In this document: one piece after another, positions 24,762-34,290 of the stretch | How positions within the stretch are numbered: position 1 is the first letter of the stretch | Layout: each line of letters starts with the position of its first letter | NCBI RefSeq assembly: GCF_002284575.1 | Contig: NZ_NPKJ01000072.1 | Location: forward strand, 1 to 64,000 | Reading direction: 5' to 3' | Length of the DNA stretch: 64,000 nt | From: Mesorhizobium temperatum | Lineage (GTDB): Bacteria; Pseudomonadota; Alphaproteobacteria; Rhizobiales; Rhizobiaceae | The notes under the pieces: generated by a model | Seen by the model: only the letters and a program-made list of their open reading frames with translations | Database searches by the model: none | What the model was told of the DNA's origin: nothing | Translations under genes and position numbers: made by a program

Positions 24762-26369
24762 CTACATTCTAAAGACGCCGTAACGCGGCGTTTCGATGGG
24801 AGCATTGAGCGAAGCACTCACGGCCATTGCGAGCGCGTTTCTGGTATCGGCGGGATCAAGAATCCCGTCGTCCCAGATCTCAGAGGTTGCGTAGTATGCG
24901 CTCGAGCGCTCCCAGTATTCTTCCGAAATCGACTCTCGAATAGCCTCCAACTCCTCCTCGGACAGGTGCCTACCGTCGACGGCCAGTTGCTTTGCCTTGA
25001 TATCCGTCAGGACTCGCGTCGCTTGATCGGTACCTATGGCTGAAATCTGAGCCTGCGGCCAGGTGAACAGAAAACGCGGGTCGAAGGCTCGCCCGGCCAT
25101 GGCGAATGCTCCTGCTCCGTGAGAATGGTTACAAACGACCGTGAATTTAGGCACCGACGCCCCCGACACGGCCATGATGAGCTTTGCGCCATTCTTCGTG
25201 ATGCCACCCTGCTCATAGTCGCGGCCGACCATGAAGCCGGTGATATTTTGCAGGAATAACAGAGGCGTCCGATTCATGTCGCACAATTGGATGAAGTGAG
25301 CGCCCTTCAGCGCACTGTCGCCGAACAGCACGCCATTGTTCGCAAGAACACCGATTTGATATCCATGAAGGCGCGCGAAGCCGCACACCAGAGATCGGCC
25401 GTAGCGTGGCTGGTATTCGTGGAACCGGCTGCCATCGACCAAGCGGGCAATAATCTCCCGCATTTCAAAGTGCGCTCGAGGATCCTTTGGAATTATGCCG
25501 TACAATTCAGACGCATGATATGCAGGCGGTTCCGGAGTGACTCGATCGATCGGGGCTTTCTCGGTACGGTTGAAACGGGCGACGATGTCGCGGGCGATGG
25601 CGATCGCGTGCATCTCTGAGTTCGCGAGATAGTCAGCCGTTCCCGATACGCTGGTATGCATGTCAGCGCCGCCGAGCTCTTCGACAGATACGTGCTGGCC
25701 GGTCGCAACTTTCACGACCGATGGGCCCCCGAGAAATATCGCTCCGCTTCCCTGCACGATAATGTTGTATTCGCTTAGCGCAGGGACGTAGGCCCCTCCC
25801 GCAATGCAATGGCCCATCACGACGGCGACCTGCGGCACGCCCATCTTCGAGAGAATGGATTGGTTGTGGAAGATTCTGCCCGCGTGGTGGCGATCGGCGA
25901 AAAACTCCGCCTGCAAAGGCAGGAATCCTCCACCACAGTCGCACAGATGAACAACGGGCAGACGATTTTCGATTGCTATTTCCAAAGACCGTACGATCTT
26001 CTTGACTGACAGCGGATACCATGCTCCACCCTTCACGCTCGCGTCATCCGCGTGAACAATCACCTCGCGACCCGCTACGATACCGATGCCGACGACCTGC
26101 GCTGCGCTAGGCACCTCGCCGTCATAAGCCCTGTTCGCAGCCAGTGTCGAAAGTTCGAGGAATGGAGTTTCTGGATCGAGCAATGCCTCGACCCGTTCAC
26201 GAACAAAAAGCTTGTTCTGTCGCCGTAGGCGCTCATGGTCCCGCTCTGGACGGTTGAAGCGCACGGCACGCTGGCGCTCCTTTAATTCAGCTGCAAGCCG
26301 TCTGTTGTGGAGCTCATTGAGACGAAATTCTTGCGATTTGACATCGACCAGAGAAGTGATCCGCTGCAT
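24762..26369 (-). CDS. Acyl-CoA carboxylase carboxyltransferase (beta) subunit
   Basis: The ATG at 26369 starts one base past the stop of the carrier gene and gives 535 residues, the size of methylcrotonyl-CoA carboxylase beta subunits. It has both crotonase-type halves: GGGFLPLQAEFF and GGAYVPALSEY in the amino lobe, and FLQNITGFMVGRDYE and GAGAFAMAGRAFDPRF in the carboxyl lobe. It transfers CO2 from carboxybiotin to an acyl-CoA. The closest type appears to be methylcrotonyl/geranyl-CoA carboxylases, but no companion leucine-catabolic gene is present, so the substrate is open. Confidence 0.9.
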   Translation of the reverse strand: MQRITSLVDVKSQEFRLNELHNRRLAAELKERQRAVRFNRPERDHERLRRQNKLFVRERVEALLDPETPFLELSTLAANRAYDGEVPSAAQVVGIGIVAGREVIVHADDASVKGGAWYPLSVKKIVRSLEIAIENRLPVVHLCDCGGGFLPLQAEFFADRHHAGRIFHNQSILSKMGVPQVAVVMGHCIAGGAYVPALSEYNIIVQGSGAIFLGGPSVVKVATGQHVSVEELGGADMHTSVSGTADYLANSEMHAIAIARDIVARFNRTEKAPIDRVTPEPPAYHASELYGIIPKDPRAHFEMREIIARLVDGSRFHEYQPRYGRSLVCGFARLHGYQIGVLANNGVLFGDSALKGAHFIQLCDMNRTPLLFLQNITGFMVGRDYEQGGITKNGAKLIMAVSGASVPKFTVVCNHSHGAGAFAMAGRAFDPRFLFTWPQAQISAIGTDQATRVLTDIKAKQLAVDGRHLSEEELEAIRESISEEYWERSSAYYATSEIWDDGILDPADTRNALAMAVSASLNAPIETPRYGVFRM

Positions 26370-26370
26370 C

Positions 26371-26874
26371 TCAATGCCCTTCCGCTGAGAGCGTAACCAG
26401 CACAGCATCTTGCTCGAAGCTCTCGCCTTCTTTGAAGTGCACTCGCTCGACCACGCCGTTCTGTGAGGAGCGTATGACGGTTTCCAGCTTCATGCTCTCG
26501 ACCACCATCAGCGCCGTGCCTGCGGCAATCACTTCACCAGGCAAAACACTTGTTGCAACGACGACGCCCGGCATCGGCGCGCGTGCGACCAGATGACCTG
26601 CATGCTTTTCCGCCAGAGCAAGCGTTGACAATGGGTCGCGGTAGCGCAAAACGCTCGTCCTGCCCCGAATATGCAGGTGAATGGTGTCACCATCGATGGC
26701 GAACCTGACCGGCTCTTTTGCGCCGGCAACGGTAAGGATGCCGCATCCATCGCCTTGATGGCAGAAATCGATCGGGGCGGTCACCTCGTCGCCCAAGTGA
26801 AGACGATAGCCCTGCTTACAGCGTGAAAGCCATAACTGATAATCTACGCCTTCCAGCTCCAAGAAGTGGTTCAC
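26371..26874 (-). CDS. Biotin carboxyl carrier protein of acyl-CoA carboxylase
   Basis: A GTG start at 26874, one base after the carboxylase stop, gives 167 residues. The last 75 form a biotinyl domain: ARAPMPGVVVA, then VVESMKLET with biotinyl Lys129 (the usual motif is AMKM; here SMKL), then VHFKEGESFEQD. The amino part (about 1-85) is a beta-rich linker like the BT domain of methylcrotonyl-CoA carboxylase alpha subunits. In that family carrier and biotin carboxylase are one chain; here they are two genes. Confidence 0.88.
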   Translation of the reverse strand: MNHFLELEGVDYQLWLSRCKQGYRLHLGDEVTAPIDFCHQGDGCGILTVAGAKEPVRFAIDGDTIHLHIRGRTSVLRYRDPLSTLALAEKHAGHLVARAPMPGVVVATSVLPGEVIAAGTALMVVESMKLETVIRSSQNGVVERVHFKEGESFEQDAVLVTLSAEGH

Positions 26875-26875
26875 G

Positions 26876-28351
26876 TCAGTTTCTCCAACTGCCCAGGGAC
26901 GCGTGAAGCTCAGGCACGGCATCTGCCGAATCGCGGACTGGTCGCGTTAGGAGGGCGGCGGCTGCCAGGAACGCCGTCAAGTCGGACGCAAATTCGCCAG
27001 CGGCAAGGTGCGGATTTTCGTCGAGATATCCAGTATGGACTTGCCCGCTTAGAAACTGCTCGTCCGCGAGGACGCGCGCGAGGAAACTCGTGTTTGTTTC
27101 GCAGCCGAGGAGCACCAGCTCCTGCATCGCGCGTTCGGCTTTGAGCGCAGCTTCAGTGCGCGTGGGCGAATGCACGATGACCTTTGCCAACATGGAATCG
27201 AAGGCTGTCGTAATCTGCTGACCTTGCAAGATGCCACTGTCGATCCGTACGCCTGGACTGCCCGGATAGTCGAGCACCAATACCTTGCCGGTCGTAGGAG
27301 CAAAGCCGCGTGCGGGAGCTTCAGCATATACCCGGGCCTCGATTGCGTGTCCTGCCAAGACGATATCGGATTGTGAAAGTCTAAGTTCGTGGCTCCCCGT
27401 GACATAGACCTGTTCGGCAACAAGATCGATGCCAGTGATCATTTCGGTGACGGGGTGCTCCACTTGCAGGCGCGTATTCATCTCGAGGAAATAAAACCCG
27501 CTCCCGTCGAAGATGAATTCCACAGTCCCGGCATTTCGATAGTTGGCGGCTCGAGCGATGTCGACGGCAGTTTCACAGATTTTCTTGCGCAACTGCGGGG
27601 AGAGCGCTGGCGAGGGCGCCTCCTCGATGACCTTCTGGAACCTGCGCTGCACCGAGCATTCCCGCTCGAACAGATGAATGACATTTCCGAAGGAGTCGCC
27701 AAGCACCTGCACTTCGATATGCCTCGGCTTTTCGACGTATCGTTCGACATAAAGCCGAGCATCTCCGAAGTACCGCTGCGCCTCACTGCGTGCTTGCACA
27801 ATGGCGTGTTCCAATGCATCGAGGTCGCGCACGATCCGCATGCCCTTGCCGCCGCCGCCGGCGGATGGTTTCACCAGCAAAGGCGCGCCAATGGACCGTG
27901 CGCGGGAAATGAACGTTGCTGGATCATCCTCTTCGATCGCCGAAGGCGCGACGGGAAATCCATTCCGCTGAACGAACTTGCGGGCCCGGATCTTGTCGCC
28001 CATCAATTCGATATTCTCAGGAGTAGGCCCAATGAACACGATGCCGGCCTCCAACACCTTGCGAGCAAACTCCGCATTCTCCGACAGAAATCCATAGCCC
28101 GGGTGAATCGCCCCGGCGTTCACCTCGTGGGCGGCAGCGATGATTTGAGCGCTATCGAGATAGGCCGCGACCGGTGTGCGACCGCTTATGGGAATCGCCA
28201 CGTCGGCCATTGAGACGGCTGGCGTCCCCGCATCGAGATCGTGGTAGACAATTGCAGAGCGCAGCTCCAGCTCGCGCAGCGTCTTGATGATTCGTATGGC
28301 GATCTCGCCTCTATTGGCGATCAGAACTGTATCAAAGGGTAATTTTCGCAT
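26876..28351 (-). CDS. Biotin carboxylase subunit of acyl-CoA carboxylase
   Basis: 491 residues with the full biotin carboxylase fold: VLIANRGEIAIRII at the start, AIHPGYGFLSENAEFA, the ATP-grasp loop KPSAGGGGKGMR, FERECSVQRRFQKVIEEAPS and EMNTRLQVEHPVTE. It carboxylates the biotin on the neighbouring carrier using ATP and bicarbonate. The carboxylase, carrier and transferase genes are spaced by one base each, so they form one operon. Its product needs biotin, and the bio operon lies at the right end of the window. Confidence 0.92.
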   Translation of the reverse strand: MRKLPFDTVLIANRGEIAIRIIKTLRELELRSAIVYHDLDAGTPAVSMADVAIPISGRTPVAAYLDSAQIIAAAHEVNAGAIHPGYGFLSENAEFARKVLEAGIVFIGPTPENIELMGDKIRARKFVQRNGFPVAPSAIEEDDPATFISRARSIGAPLLVKPSAGGGGKGMRIVRDLDALEHAIVQARSEAQRYFGDARLYVERYVEKPRHIEVQVLGDSFGNVIHLFERECSVQRRFQKVIEEAPSPALSPQLRKKICETAVDIARAANYRNAGTVEFIFDGSGFYFLEMNTRLQVEHPVTEMITGIDLVAEQVYVTGSHELRLSQSDIVLAGHAIEARVYAEAPARGFAPTTGKVLVLDYPGSPGVRIDSGILQGQQITTAFDSMLAKVIVHSPTRTEAALKAERAMQELVLLGCETNTSFLARVLADEQFLSGQVHTGYLDENPHLAAGEFASDLTAFLAAAALLTRPVRDSADAVPELHASLGSWRN

Positions 28352-28947
28352 TATCCTATTTTTCCAGGAACAGAGCTAGGGTAGTATTGTCATTATTTGC
28401 AGTTTAGGTGGCTGCCTACCTCAAGCTGTTGGGCCAATCATCCAAGATAGATACTGCCATTCGAGAGCCGAAATCGCACGTTGGTTGCATAGCCATTTTC
28501 GGCAACGGAAATGGACTTCGTTCATTCTAGCCTGGCGCAGCTAGGATCCGGCGCAACCCCGATTGAAGGCAGAACATCTAACTGCTTCGCCATCTGCGAA
28601 AGTGCCAAAAGCACGCTTTGCAGTTTGGGCAGTTTGGATCAGAAATTTTTCTTCTCCGTTCAGTCGTCGGGACAGGCAGAAACCGTAACAATTTCCGCCG
28701 ATCGGGTTCTTCGGTGCTAGGTGGTTAAGTGGGCGACAAAGAGGGCCTTTTGCGTAGGCGCCACGCCGAGTGCGCTATTTGAACGTTTCCTTTTCCGATC
28801 GGGGTGGCAATGCTGGAAAGGTGAGGAGCTGCAGCCGCCGCTGGCTGAGGAGGCGACGGAATTTTGCACGCGCATGCAGGCAGTTTTTGCGCGCTGGTTA
28901 GCCGACGAACAGATCGATGCTAACCGGGACCGGCTCTGAGCTCAAGG
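28352..28947. other. Gap upstream of the carboxylase operon
   Basis: Contains two weak plus-strand frames (28511-28720, 28721-28939); the end of the second (GEELQPPLAEEATEF ... ARWLADEQIDANRDRL) looks protein-like and may be the tail of a broken gene. The carboxylase promoter should lie at 28352-28500; no -24/-12 element or full nod box was found there. Confidence 0.4.
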
Positions 28948-29196
28948 CTATGATGCCAACAACAGCCTGACCCTGGTCAATTTCATGTGTGCCAACCGCC
29001 GCGCCGGATTGTGGAACATCTCTTGGGTGCTTTCAATAACAAACACCAGGGTCATCAAATCAAGCAGGAAGTCGTCGATCGCTTGGACGATTGTTTGTGA
29101 CTTGTCGTCGAACTGATCCAGCAAAACGCGCGCCCTATCGATCGCATCCGCGCTGGCCGCATCGATTAACGCCTCGATCCTTTCGAAACAATCCAA
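28948..29196 (-). CDS. Small hypothetical helical protein
   Basis: 82 residues, starting MDCFERIEALIDAASADAIDRAR and almost wholly predicted helical (LLDQFDDKSQTIVQAIDDFLLDLMTLVFVIEST). No domain is recognised. The codon pattern and acidic, regular heptads suggest a real small coiled-coil protein. It is divergent from the cold-shock gene. Function unknown. Confidence 0.45.
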   Translation of the reverse strand: MDCFERIEALIDAASADAIDRARVLLDQFDDKSQTIVQAIDDFLLDLMTLVFVIESTQEMFHNPARRLAHMKLTRVRLLLAS

Positions 29197-29404
29197 TTCC
29201 GAACTCCTTCAAGCCCTCGCCAGGGTTATGCACTAAGGTGGCGACGTGAACCACCCGGCCGTTGACTCAGTGGCGCGAGCCACCATCAGCAGATCGAGCC
29301 GGGCCCTGCAGTTTTTCGTTGTTGCTTTGCCTAAAGTCTCGGCTATGAATCGGACTGGCCTAATGGCCTGCCCCACGTTGCAATTGTTACAAAGGAATAC
29401 GCAA

Positions 29405-29617
29405 ATGGCGACCGGAACAGTGAAGTGGTTTAACAGCAGCAAGGGATTTGGATTTATCCAGCCCGACAATGGCGGTCAGGATGTTTTCGTCCACATTTCC
29501 GCTGTCGAACGCGCGGGCCTTTCGACCCTCAATGAAGGCCAGAAGATCAACTATGAAATCGAACAGGACCGCCGCACTGGCAAGTCATCCGCCGGCAGCC
29601 TCAGCAAAGCTGGCTGA
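29405..29617 (+). CDS. Cold-shock domain protein
   Basis: 70 residues from ATG 29405, starting MATGTVKWFNSSKGFGFIQPD, with both RNA-binding motifs (KGFGFI and VFVHIS) of CspA-type proteins. It binds single-stranded RNA or DNA as a chaperone in the cytoplasm. Rhizobia carry many copies. A hairpin terminator lies 160 bp downstream. It appears to be a single-gene unit. Confidence 0.95.
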   Translation: MATGTVKWFNSSKGFGFIQPDNGGQDVFVHISAVERAGLSTLNEGQKINYEIEQDRRTGKSSAGSLSKAG

Positions 29618-29776
29618 TTTTTCGGCTGCGTCACGCAAGAGCCGGAAGCACGCGCCGCGTCCCGGATTGGCTGACCCGCTCATAAAAGTGGACGAGAACA
29701 TGGCTTGACCGGAGAATCGGGGCAGCAGATTGCGGCAAGCCGTCGCGAATTCCTGAAACCAGGCTGTCTGTAAAGA

Positions 29777-29803
29777 CAAGGCGGGATTGCTCGCCCGCCC
29801 TTT
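29777..29803 (+). terminator. Hairpin terminator downstream of cold-shock gene
   Basis: A GGCGGG/CCCGCC stem around ATTGCTCG-like loop bases, preceded by AA and followed by CTTTC. The T-run is short; position fits the end of the cold-shock transcript and the convergent mucR-type gene. Confidence 0.5.
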
Positions 29804-29867
29804 CATATTCCGCGCAGATCATGCCAATGGCAGCAGCGCACTCTAAAACGAATCTCGGTTGCCGAAA

Positions 29868-30332
29868 TTAAGCCGCTACCTTCTTGCGGGTCCGCTTCGC
29901 CGGCGCCGGCGTTTCCGGCTCCTTCGGTTTGCGGCCGAGCCCCATCGTCTTGGCCAATGCCGAGCGCGCTGCGGCGTAGTTCGGCGCGACCATGGGATAA
30001 TCCGCCGGCAGGCCCCATTTGGCGCGATATTTGTCCGGCGTCAGCCCATAGTGAGTCGACAGATGGCGCTTTAGCGATTTGAATTTCTTCCCGTCCTCAA
30101 GGGAGATGATGTAGTCCGGTGTCACCGACTTCTTGATCGGGACTGCAGGCTTAAGGACCACCGGGTCTTCTGCGGAGACGCTTCCGGCCGTGCCTTTCAG
30201 AGCCGCATGCACTTGGCCAATCAGAGCAGGGAGATCCCCTACCGGAATCGGATTGTTCGAGACATAGGCTGAGACAACATCGGCGGTGAGCTCGATGAGT
30301 GTGTCGATGTTTTTGTCGGCTTCTTCTGTCAT
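29868..30332 (-). CDS. MucR/Ros-family transcriptional regulator, zinc-finger Cys replaced
   Basis: Start ATG 30332 with GGAGAG upstream; 154 residues, usual for the family. The carboxyl DNA-binding domain reads LEDGKKFKSLKRHLSTHYG, then PDKYRAKWGLPADYPMVAPNYA, a very clear MucR/Ros match. Where most members have Cys before LED this one has Ser77; Asp80, His90 and His94 are present. Mesorhizobium Ros homologues are known to fold without a complete zinc site, so this need not be a loss of function. The family represses exopolysaccharide, motility and other surface genes. Confidence 0.92.
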   Translation of the reverse strand: MTEEADKNIDTLIELTADVVSAYVSNNPIPVGDLPALIGQVHAALKGTAGSVSAEDPVVLKPAVPIKKSVTPDYIISLEDGKKFKSLKRHLSTHYGLTPDKYRAKWGLPADYPMVAPNYAAARSALAKTMGLGRKPKEPETPAPAKRTRKKVAA

Positions 30333-30539
30333 GAAACTCTCCGGGCAGCTTGAAACATAGTCGGCGAAGGGTCGCTTCATAGTGGCGGTTGTCGCTGAAA
30401 GCAACAAGTGTCTCGCGGTGCTCGTCCACCATCGAGGTCTATAGCGCAGCATCCCGCTGTCGTGCACATTTGATCCGCTCGGTGTTGGCTGTCCCGTAAC
30501 TGGGTCGGAGTTTGCTTTGATTCTCGATCCCCTACGTTT

Positions 30540-30700
30540 GAATTTTGCAAAATGAAAAAGCTGAAGGTGTTTCGCGCCGCTGAAGGCTTCGTATGTCATC
30601 GGATACACGGCTTAGACATTCATGGTCTCCATGATGCTTTCCGCCTTGGCATTGTCGTGGGGAGTCGCCACGCCCCAGAGAACCAACCGTCAGCGCGAGC
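30540..30700 (-). pseudogene. IS3-family transposase (OrfB) remnant
   Basis: The minus strand reads GVATPHDNAKAESIMETMNV, a stop, then AVYPMTYEAFSGAKHLQLF. This is the conserved carboxyl part of IS3-type integrases (the N-A-x-AES-x-x-x-T-L-K motif with catalytic Glu). An in-frame stop and missing flanks show it is dead. Confidence 0.65.
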
Positions 30701-30900
30701 AAATTGCGATGGCGCCCGGCCACGTGGGATCCACGGTCGGAGCGATGGACACAGCCTGGTGGCGGCTTCCGCCACTCGATCGCAGCCCGATCGAAGTCTG
30801 GCCGTCAGGCCCGGTCCTCTCCCACCGTTGATCTAGCGCAGGGCGTTCACGAACCGCATATCCCACAATGACGTCCGTGCACAACGCTCGGAGATCATTT

Positions 30901-31956
30901 ATGAAAATGCTGTTCACTACGATGGCCGTCGCCTTGCCGGTAGCCACCGCTTTTGCTGCGGAACCGATTCCCGCAGACCTCAGAGAAACGGCACTGGCCA
31001 CTTTCAAGGCTTTGCCCTCCACCACGCCGGCAGTCGCCAACAACCCGATCACACCGGAGAAGATCACCCTCGGCAAGGCACTTTTCTTCGATCCGCGCAT
31101 CTCTGCGTCAGGCGTCATCTCGTGCAACTCGTGCCACAACTTGGCCACCGGGGGCGACGACAATCTTGAAACCTCGATCGGCCATGGTTGGCAGAAGGGA
31201 CCCCGCAACGCGCCGACGGTACTGAACGCTGTCTTCAACATCGCGCAGTTCTGGGATGGTCGCGCCGAAGACCTGAAGGCTCAGGCCAAGGGACCGGTCC
31301 AAGCCGGTGTCGAAATGGCCAACACACCGGGTCAAGTCATCGCCATGCTCAAGTCGATGCCGCAATATGTCGATTGGTTCAATGCAGCTTTCACGGGTGA
31401 GGCCGATCGCGTCACCTTCGACAACTTGGCCAAGGCAGTTGAAGCCTTTGAGGCGACATTGGTCACGCCCGCCCCCTTCGATGCCTTCCTCAATGGCGAT
31501 GACGCCGCCATGACTTCCGAACAGAAACAGGGCCTGGCGCTTTTCATGAACAAAGGCTGCTCGTCCTGCCATGCCGGTATCAACGTTGGTGGGCAGGACT
31601 TTTACCAATTCGGCCTTATGGAAAAGCCCAGCGCCGACGTCCTACCGGAAAAAGATAAGGGCCGCTTTGCCGTCACCAATGCAGCTGACGATTCCTATGT
31701 TTTCCGCGCGGCGCCGCTGCGCAACGTAGCACTCACCGCGCCATACTTTCATTCGGGCAAGGTTTGGGATCTGAAACAGGCCGTCGCCATCATGGGAACC
31801 ACCCAGCTCGGCGAAGAATTGACGAGAGAAGAAGTCGACCTGCTCATTGCCTTCCTAAACTCACTGACCGGAAAGGTACCGGAGGTCGTCTTGCCCATCT
31901 TACCCGCCGAAAAGGCGACAACGCCTCGACCTGAATCGCAGATCTTAGGGAAATAA
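30901..31956 (+). CDS. ccpA: Diheme cytochrome c peroxidase
   Basis: ATG 30901 behind GGAG gives 351 residues with a signal peptide (FTTMAVALPVATAFAA). Two heme motifs, CNSCH near residue 74 and CSSCH near 221, and segments GKALFFDPRIS, RNAPTVLNAVFN and RAAPLRNVALTAPYFHSG identify a bacterial diheme peroxidase, which reduces H2O2 in the periplasm with electrons from cytochrome c. It is a single gene preceded by an IS3 remnant. It may defend against host peroxide (inference). MauG-like proteins are relatives, but the length and motifs favour CcpA. Confidence 0.92.
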   Translation: MKMLFTTMAVALPVATAFAAEPIPADLRETALATFKALPSTTPAVANNPITPEKITLGKALFFDPRISASGVISCNSCHNLATGGDDNLETSIGHGWQKGPRNAPTVLNAVFNIAQFWDGRAEDLKAQAKGPVQAGVEMANTPGQVIAMLKSMPQYVDWFNAAFTGEADRVTFDNLAKAVEAFEATLVTPAPFDAFLNGDDAAMTSEQKQGLALFMNKGCSSCHAGINVGGQDFYQFGLMEKPSADVLPEKDKGRFAVTNAADDSYVFRAAPLRNVALTAPYFHSGKVWDLKQAVAIMGTTQLGEELTREEVDLLIAFLNSLTGKVPEVVLPILPAEKATTPRPESQILGK

Positions 31957-32407
31957 ATGGCCGGCTGGCTTCGGAAAGTCGCAATCAACAATGATTGCGA
32001 CCATCACTGGGACGAGACGATCGCGACCTCCGTGAGAAGGCAATGCCTTCATGATCCCAAAGTGCAGACAATGCTTTCGCCGCCGGCTCGTTGCGATGGC
32101 ATCATGCTAGATATTTAGCGCGAGTCAGGCCAAAGAGGTTCGAAAAGTTGGAGGATTGGCGAAGTTACTACGATTAGGAGCTCCCCTATGGGGCGATAGG
32201 GCACAAGGCCCCGACCGCCGGTCTCAATCTGGGCCAGAGTCAACGGCGTTTGATCGCCCAGTTCCGCTAATTCCCTGTGCAGCCACCGGTTCGCTTTGCC
32301 AGAATCTCCGAAGGTCTCTTGACTAATTCGCGGCGATGCTCAGGGATTTCCAGAGAGCTTAGTCTCGACCGTGCAAAGGCCTACGGCTGAGGGAGGGGAG
32401 GGGACGC
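31957..32407. other. Gap without recognised gene
   Basis: No frame with known family or ribosome binding site; no repeats seen. Confidence 0.4.
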
Positions 32408-32764
32408 TTGGACGAGCACGATCCGAAGGAAGAGCTGATCGAGACGATTTTCCGCAACGGCACGATCACCGTCGTGGGGATCTTGCTAGCCTTTTCGCTC
32501 GGCTTCGTCACGCATTGGGCGGCGAACCCCATGCCATGGCGGTTCTACGATCTGTTCGCCGTCGCGCCAATCCTGGTCGGCATCGCGTTGCAGATGCGGG
32601 CGCTGTCCATATTGCTCGATATTAGTTCGCTGCGCCGACCCATCTACGAACACGCCAACCGCATCTTCATGGCCGGCCTCATCCTGACCGCGTGCGGCGT
32701 CGGGCTGGCCATCCTGCTCGATGTCTTCGAGATGTCGGCGAATGGCACGCTGCCCGGCACTTAA
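32408..32764 (+). CDS. Small membrane protein, three helices
   Basis: 118 residues from a TTG start preceded by GAGGGGAGGGG. Predicted helices lie at about 18-37 (TVVGILLAFSLGFVTHWAA), 46-64 and 84-106. The PMPWRFYDLFAVAP loop and acidic amino end (MDEHDPKEELIE) are conserved-looking but no named family is recognised. It stands alone on its strand; its stop overlaps that of a convergent YbaK remnant. Confidence 0.65.
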   Translation: MDEHDPKEELIETIFRNGTITVVGILLAFSLGFVTHWAANPMPWRFYDLFAVAPILVGIALQMRALSILLDISSLRRPIYEHANRIFMAGLILTACGVGLAILLDVFEMSANGTLPGT

Positions 32765-33112
32765 CGGCCTGTCACTGCGCTTTGGCGCTGCCGCTCATCG
32801 CGGTCAGTCGATTTTTGCATCCGCCGCAGCTCCGGCATCTTGGCAGTGTCGCACCATTCGACCCCGATGCTTACCGCTGCATTGGTTCGGCCGGCCGCCG
32901 GCACCACTTGATCGTAGGCGCGCAGCGACACATCGCAATAGACCGGCGAGGCGAGGCCGAAGGGGCAAACGCCGCCAACCGGGTGACCGGTGATTTCCAC
33001 CACCTGCTCGGCGTTCAGCATGCGTGGCTTGGCGCCGAACGCCTCACGCGATTTGCGGTTGTCGATGCGCGCGTCAAGCCGCCAACGCCGACGCGATGCC
33101 GATGCGACTAGA
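32761..33112 (-). pseudogene. YbaK/aminoacyl-tRNA deacylase, C-terminal fragment
   Basis: The minus-strand frame reads ARIDNRKSREAFGAKPRML, then EITGHPVGGVCPFGL and YDQVVPAAGRTNAAV. This is the carboxyl two thirds of the YbaK/ProX editing domain (EVxExTGxxxGGVxPxG pattern), which hydrolyses mischarged aminoacyl-tRNA. The amino end is cut off at the border of the dispersed repeat at 33119, so the gene is truncated by that junction. Confidence 0.75.
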
Positions 33113-33118
33113 CTTAGA

Positions 33119-33486
33119 TTAGCGGATGTTAAATTTAGAGCGTTTCGGCTTGCCGGAAATTAGGGTCTCGCTGGCATAGCCCTACATGGCTTTTGGGGTG
33201 TTGGCAGGAAGACCGATGCGCGGGCGTGGATGGATCAAAGCGTTGCTTCAGGACGAGGCTCGGCAGGTGCGTGCGCGCATAGCCGAACTGGAGCGCGACC
33301 TCATGGTGAGCACACCCATGGGGCGCCATCGACGTTTCGAAGCCGGACATGAACTTCGCAATGCGAAGTCCCGCCTGAAGTGTCTCGAGGAATGCATCGC
33401 CGAAATACCGGAGAAATGTAGGCGTTAACTGAAGCTTCACCGCTCTCAATCCTTGCCGCGCGGTCAGCTGGTCGGCGGGGGAACAT
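33119..33486 (+). repeat. 368-bp dispersed repeat, copy 2
   Basis: Second copy of 7951-8317, same orientation, about 25 kb away. Its left end coincides with the point where the YbaK fragment stops, suggesting that its arrival caused the truncation. Confidence 0.85.
33186..33428 (+). CDS. Small helical protein inside dispersed repeat (copy 2)
   Basis: An 80-residue frame with an ATG start (MAFGVLAGRPMRGRGWIKAL), homologous to 8030-8260 and with the same RARIAELERDLM and PEKCRR segments. Both copies stay open although they differ at more than 30 bases, which supports coding. Function unknown. Confidence 0.4.
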   Translation: MAFGVLAGRPMRGRGWIKALLQDEARQVRARIAELERDLMVSTPMGRHRRFEAGHELRNAKSRLKCLEECIAEIPEKCRR

Positions 33487-34290
33487 ATGACGCGGGTTAC
33501 CCACGGGAAGAGCCGGTTGCAGGAAATCCGCCCGCGCGGATCTATGAGGGCGAAAACCGAATGGCTGAGCTACTCGACCACGATCCGACGAAATGTCGCG
33601 CTCTACAACACGCCTGGATATCTCGGCGACGATGCCGGGTCAAAGAGCGGGAACTAAGCCACTCGGAACGGCCGGACTGTCACCTCTCTAACTAAGTCCA
33701 AGCGGCGTGAAGACCAAGAGCTGTCGTTTCTTTTTTTCGGGGTTTGCCCGAAAAATCTTTAGCCCAGACCTGATTATTATGGTCGACCTGTCGTATTTTC
33801 GGTGGGTGTTGCACGGTAGAATAACAGCGCTTCGCCGTGTGCGCGGCAGGAAGCGCAGGAGCCACGGCAAAGGCTGAAACACTGTAAGACGGCGCAGACC
33901 GTCACACTTTTCAAAAAAGACTATTCTCCAAAAGGGGATCGTCATCATCGATCCGGCGGTCGGGAGGCTCGGCCGGGCTAAGGAGGACGATGGCAACGAT
34001 GCGGTCAGGAGATGGATGGCGTGATCCACGCCAGGTACCTGCACGGATCACCTCCCCAAAATGGCGGTCCGGTCCCGGAATCGAGCCGCCGTCGCGAGAT
34101 TTTCGCGGCCGTGGAGGCTTCGCTGTCTGCTGTCCGCAGGGCGAAGCGCGCAGCAGATGAGAGGCGGCGGCGGATGCATCATGTGGCAATGATCACCTGG
34201 CGATCGTTCAGATAACTGATGTTTTGTCCTTTTATTTGAATGTATGGCCTGATATATGATGGTGAAGTTTCTTATCTACGGTGATCTCCA
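33487..34290. other. Gap without recognised gene
   Basis: Short frames only. A stretch around 33560-33660 (TEWLSYSTTIRRNVALYNTPGYLGD) looks protein-like but was not identified. The AT-rich part at 34215-34285 is a plausible promoter for the MNT gene. Confidence 0.4.

Noticed and set aside
28420..28470. Partial nod-box-like sequence upstream of the acyl-CoA carboxylase operon
   Set aside because: The ATC-N-TTG-GATG half can be seen on the minus strand, but the second half (ATCGAAACAATCGATTTT region) does not match, so the similarity is too weak.
32744..32762. TGGCACGCTGCCCGGC, sigma-54-like
   Set aside because: GG-N10-GC spacing fails, and it is inside the end of a gene.
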